Positions 15,187 to 16,525 of a stretch of DNA of 16,525 bases are shown piece by piece. Where the stretch lies: contig JAJYLM010000036.1 in assembly GCA_021787655.1 (NCBI GenBank), positions 1 through 16,525 of the forward strand, written 5' to 3'. The translations under genes and the position numbers were made by a program. The notes beneath the pieces were generated by a model. It worked only from the letters and a program-made list of their open reading frames with translations. It was not told where the DNA came from and made no database searches. The DNA is from a bacterium. GTDB lineage: Bacteria > JAMCPX01. Position 1 is the stretch's first letter. Each line of letters begins with the position of its first letter.

Positions 15187-16525
15187 TCACTTAAAAAGCT
15201 TCTTGAAAACGCCCTTCTGGCCTTTCTGGGAAAGCTCGTACGCGCGGATTTCCCGCAATGCATCGATGTTCTGCTGGTTTTTCGCATACGCCGTCTTGAA
15301 AGCCTCAAGCGCTTTTTGCTCCTCTCCCTTGACTTTCAAAATCCTGCCGAGAAAATAATATCCCGTATCATGTTCCTTGTTCAGCTGCAGGCCGCGCTGG
15401 ATATATTCGATCGCCTTTGCCTTCGAGGCATCGGAGTTCGGGTCCAGTTTGAAGATCGACCAGCCGAGGAAGGAGAAGTATTCTCCCTCCATGGGGTTGA
15501 GTTCCACTGCCCACTTGAAATTGTCGTACGCCTCCTTGAGGCTGTTCGTTTTCAGGAGGATCTGGCCCTTCTGGAACTGCAGCTCTGCCTTGACAATCTT
15601 GTCCGCCTCGTTGTTTTCGATCTGTTTTTTCCCGGTCTTCAGATACTCTTCATACTTTGAACGCTCTTCGTCGTTCGTCAGTGTTTCGTAGGCAGTGGTG
15701 ATCAAGGTAAAAAGTTCACCCGCCATCTCCCTGACCTCCGCCGGAAAATCGAAAAAATGGTCCGGGTGATACTGTTTGGCGAGGACAAAGTAGGCCTTCT
15801 TTATCGCTCCGCTGTTTGCCTGCTGACTGACACCGAGGCACTCGTAATAGTTCTTCTCTTTCAATTCATCGAGTTTGTCCTTGAATTCTTCGACCAGTTT
15901 GCGGTGTTCCTCGCTCAATTTTACTTTTTCCGTGCCCGGCGCCGCCTGCGCGGTACGTTCCTTCTTCTCATCGATGAGGCCCATGCCCAGGAACAGGAAC
16001 AGAAGGCTGAGCGCCTCTTCCGGTTTCATCTGGACCGTTTCCAGGACCTTCTGCAGGGGCTTGTCTCCCGCCAGCTTGAGGAGGAGATTCAGCTCTGCCT
16101 GCGTCAGATTCAGGAGTGCCGGATCGTACTGATCCCTGCCCTTCGCGTAGATCGTTGCAGCATGGTCGTTCCCGTATTCGAGCAGGAGGGGTTTCGGCAT
16201 GTGCAGCTTGACACCCTCGGCGATCAGGTTAAACAGGGACATGGAATACTGGGACAGAACATTTTCGGGAAGAACTGCCTCCCTGAAATGAAAGATACCG
16301 TCGCTCATGCTGAAGGTATACACGAACCGCATTCTGAGCTGCAGCTTGAGTGCGTCGTTGATGTTGATGGGCAGAAGGCCCCGCTCCTGCAAAACAGCAC
16401 CGTGCCTCTTCTTCTTCGCGAGCACCTCCTTCAGGGAATCTTCATAGTCCGGCTGGCTCACCAGTCCGTTCTCGAACAAGACCCTTCCGAACGTCTCCTT
16501 CAGAATATTCGACCTTCCCCCCACG
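15187..16525 (-). CDS. J-domain and TPR protein (5' end outside window)
   Basis: Multi-domain protein of at least 445 residues. The frame runs to the window edge; the GTG at 16522-16524 may be an internal valine, so the true start is probably outside. Residues 10-110 resemble the helical N-terminal domains of bacterial type II secretion ATPases (MshEN-like) or DUF4388/PATAN regions: FGRVLFENGLVSQPDYEDSL in shortened form, then SDGIFHFRE. Residues 110-190 are helical and Leu-rich. Residues 225-290 form a J domain (NYYECLGV, AYFVLAKQYHPD with the HPD triad at 253-255), which would stimulate an Hsp70. About three TPR-like units follow (315-425; for example LKEAYDNFKWAVELNP). There is no zinc-finger region, so it is a class III (DnaJ-C type) J-protein. 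It probably heads an operon with ilvE and the channel gene. Confidence 0.85.
   Translation of the reverse strand, partial: VGGRSNILKETFGRVLFENGLVSQPDYEDSLKEVLAKKKRHGAVLQERGLLPININDALKLQLRMRFVYTFSMSDGIFHFREAVLPENVLSQYSMSLFNLIAEGVKLHMPKPLLLEYGNDHAATIYAKGRDQYDPALLNLTQAELNLLLKLAGDKPLQKVLETVQMKPEEALSLLFLFLGMGLIDEKKERTAQAAPGTEKVKLSEEHRKLVEEFKDKLDELKEKNYYECLGVSQQANSGAIKKAYFVLAKQYHPDHFFDFPAEVREMAGELFTLITTAYETLTNDEERSKYEEYLKTGKKQIENNEADKIVKAELQFQKGQILLKTNSLKEAYDNFKWAVELNPMEGEYFSFLGWSIFKLDPNSDASKAKAIEYIQRGLQLNKEHDTGYYFLGRILKVKGEEQKALEAFKTAYAKNQQNIDALREIRAYELSQKGQKGVFKKLFK

Noticed and set aside
15171..15308. N-terminal extension of ilvE by 46 codons
   Set aside because: The extra residues are Arg and Ser rich and overlap the 3' end of the J-domain gene in another frame; the ATG at 15170 has a good ribosome site and matches the family start.

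Overview
This is a compact chromosomal window of mostly housekeeping genes from a diderm (Gram-negative) bacterium. LolA, which carries lipoproteins across the periplasm, and two predicted lipoproteins support an outer membrane. Base composition looks moderately GC-rich and uniform by eye. I see no insertion sequence, prophage, CRISPR array, tRNA or rRNA. Gene content (lolA beside ftsK, rimO, a DUF3467 protein, a J-domain/TPR protein, a Kch/TrkA-type channel) would suit Nitrospirota or Desulfobacterota, but that is inference and I cannot name a species.

Layout. (1) Bases 1-5067, plus strand: the 3' part of ftsK, then lolA, a crotonase-fold protein with a non-canonical active site, and rimO, all tightly spaced and probably one operon. 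(2) Bases 5108-9738, minus strand, read right to left: a DUF3467 protein, a long-chain polyprenyl diphosphate synthase, gyrA and a TPR lipoprotein. This block converges on rimO across a 40-base gap holding a possible bidirectional terminator hairpin. (3) Bases 9739-9935: a divergent promoter region. A 132-residue membrane protein of unknown function (9936-10334) is read rightward from it. (4) Bases 10348-11962, minus strand: an exported SRPBCC/START-like protein, then a Ppx/GppA phosphatase. (5) Bases 11963-12097: a second divergent promoter region, driving a stand-alone Liv-type substrate-binding lipoprotein (12098-13189). (6) Bases 13243-16525, minus strand: a J-domain/TPR protein (cut by the window edge), ilvE, and a two-helix potassium channel with an RCK/TrkA domain. 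ilvE and the channel overlap by ATGA.

Most genes serve the cell's core: chromosome segregation and topology (FtsK, GyrA), envelope biogenesis (LolA, polyprenyl synthase), ribosome modification (RimO), amino-acid metabolism (IlvE, Liv-type binding protein) and ion or polyphosphate physiology. No stretch longer than 300 bases lacks a gene; the largest gap is 197 bases.

I found no clear undescribed multi-gene system. The points most worth checking are residue-level oddities: Val at the GyrA position equivalent to E. coli Ser83, a TVGYSG potassium filter, and a crotonase lacking one of two catalytic glutamates. After these come the translationally coupled ilvE-channel pair and the small membrane protein with a strong promoter and a foldable leader.
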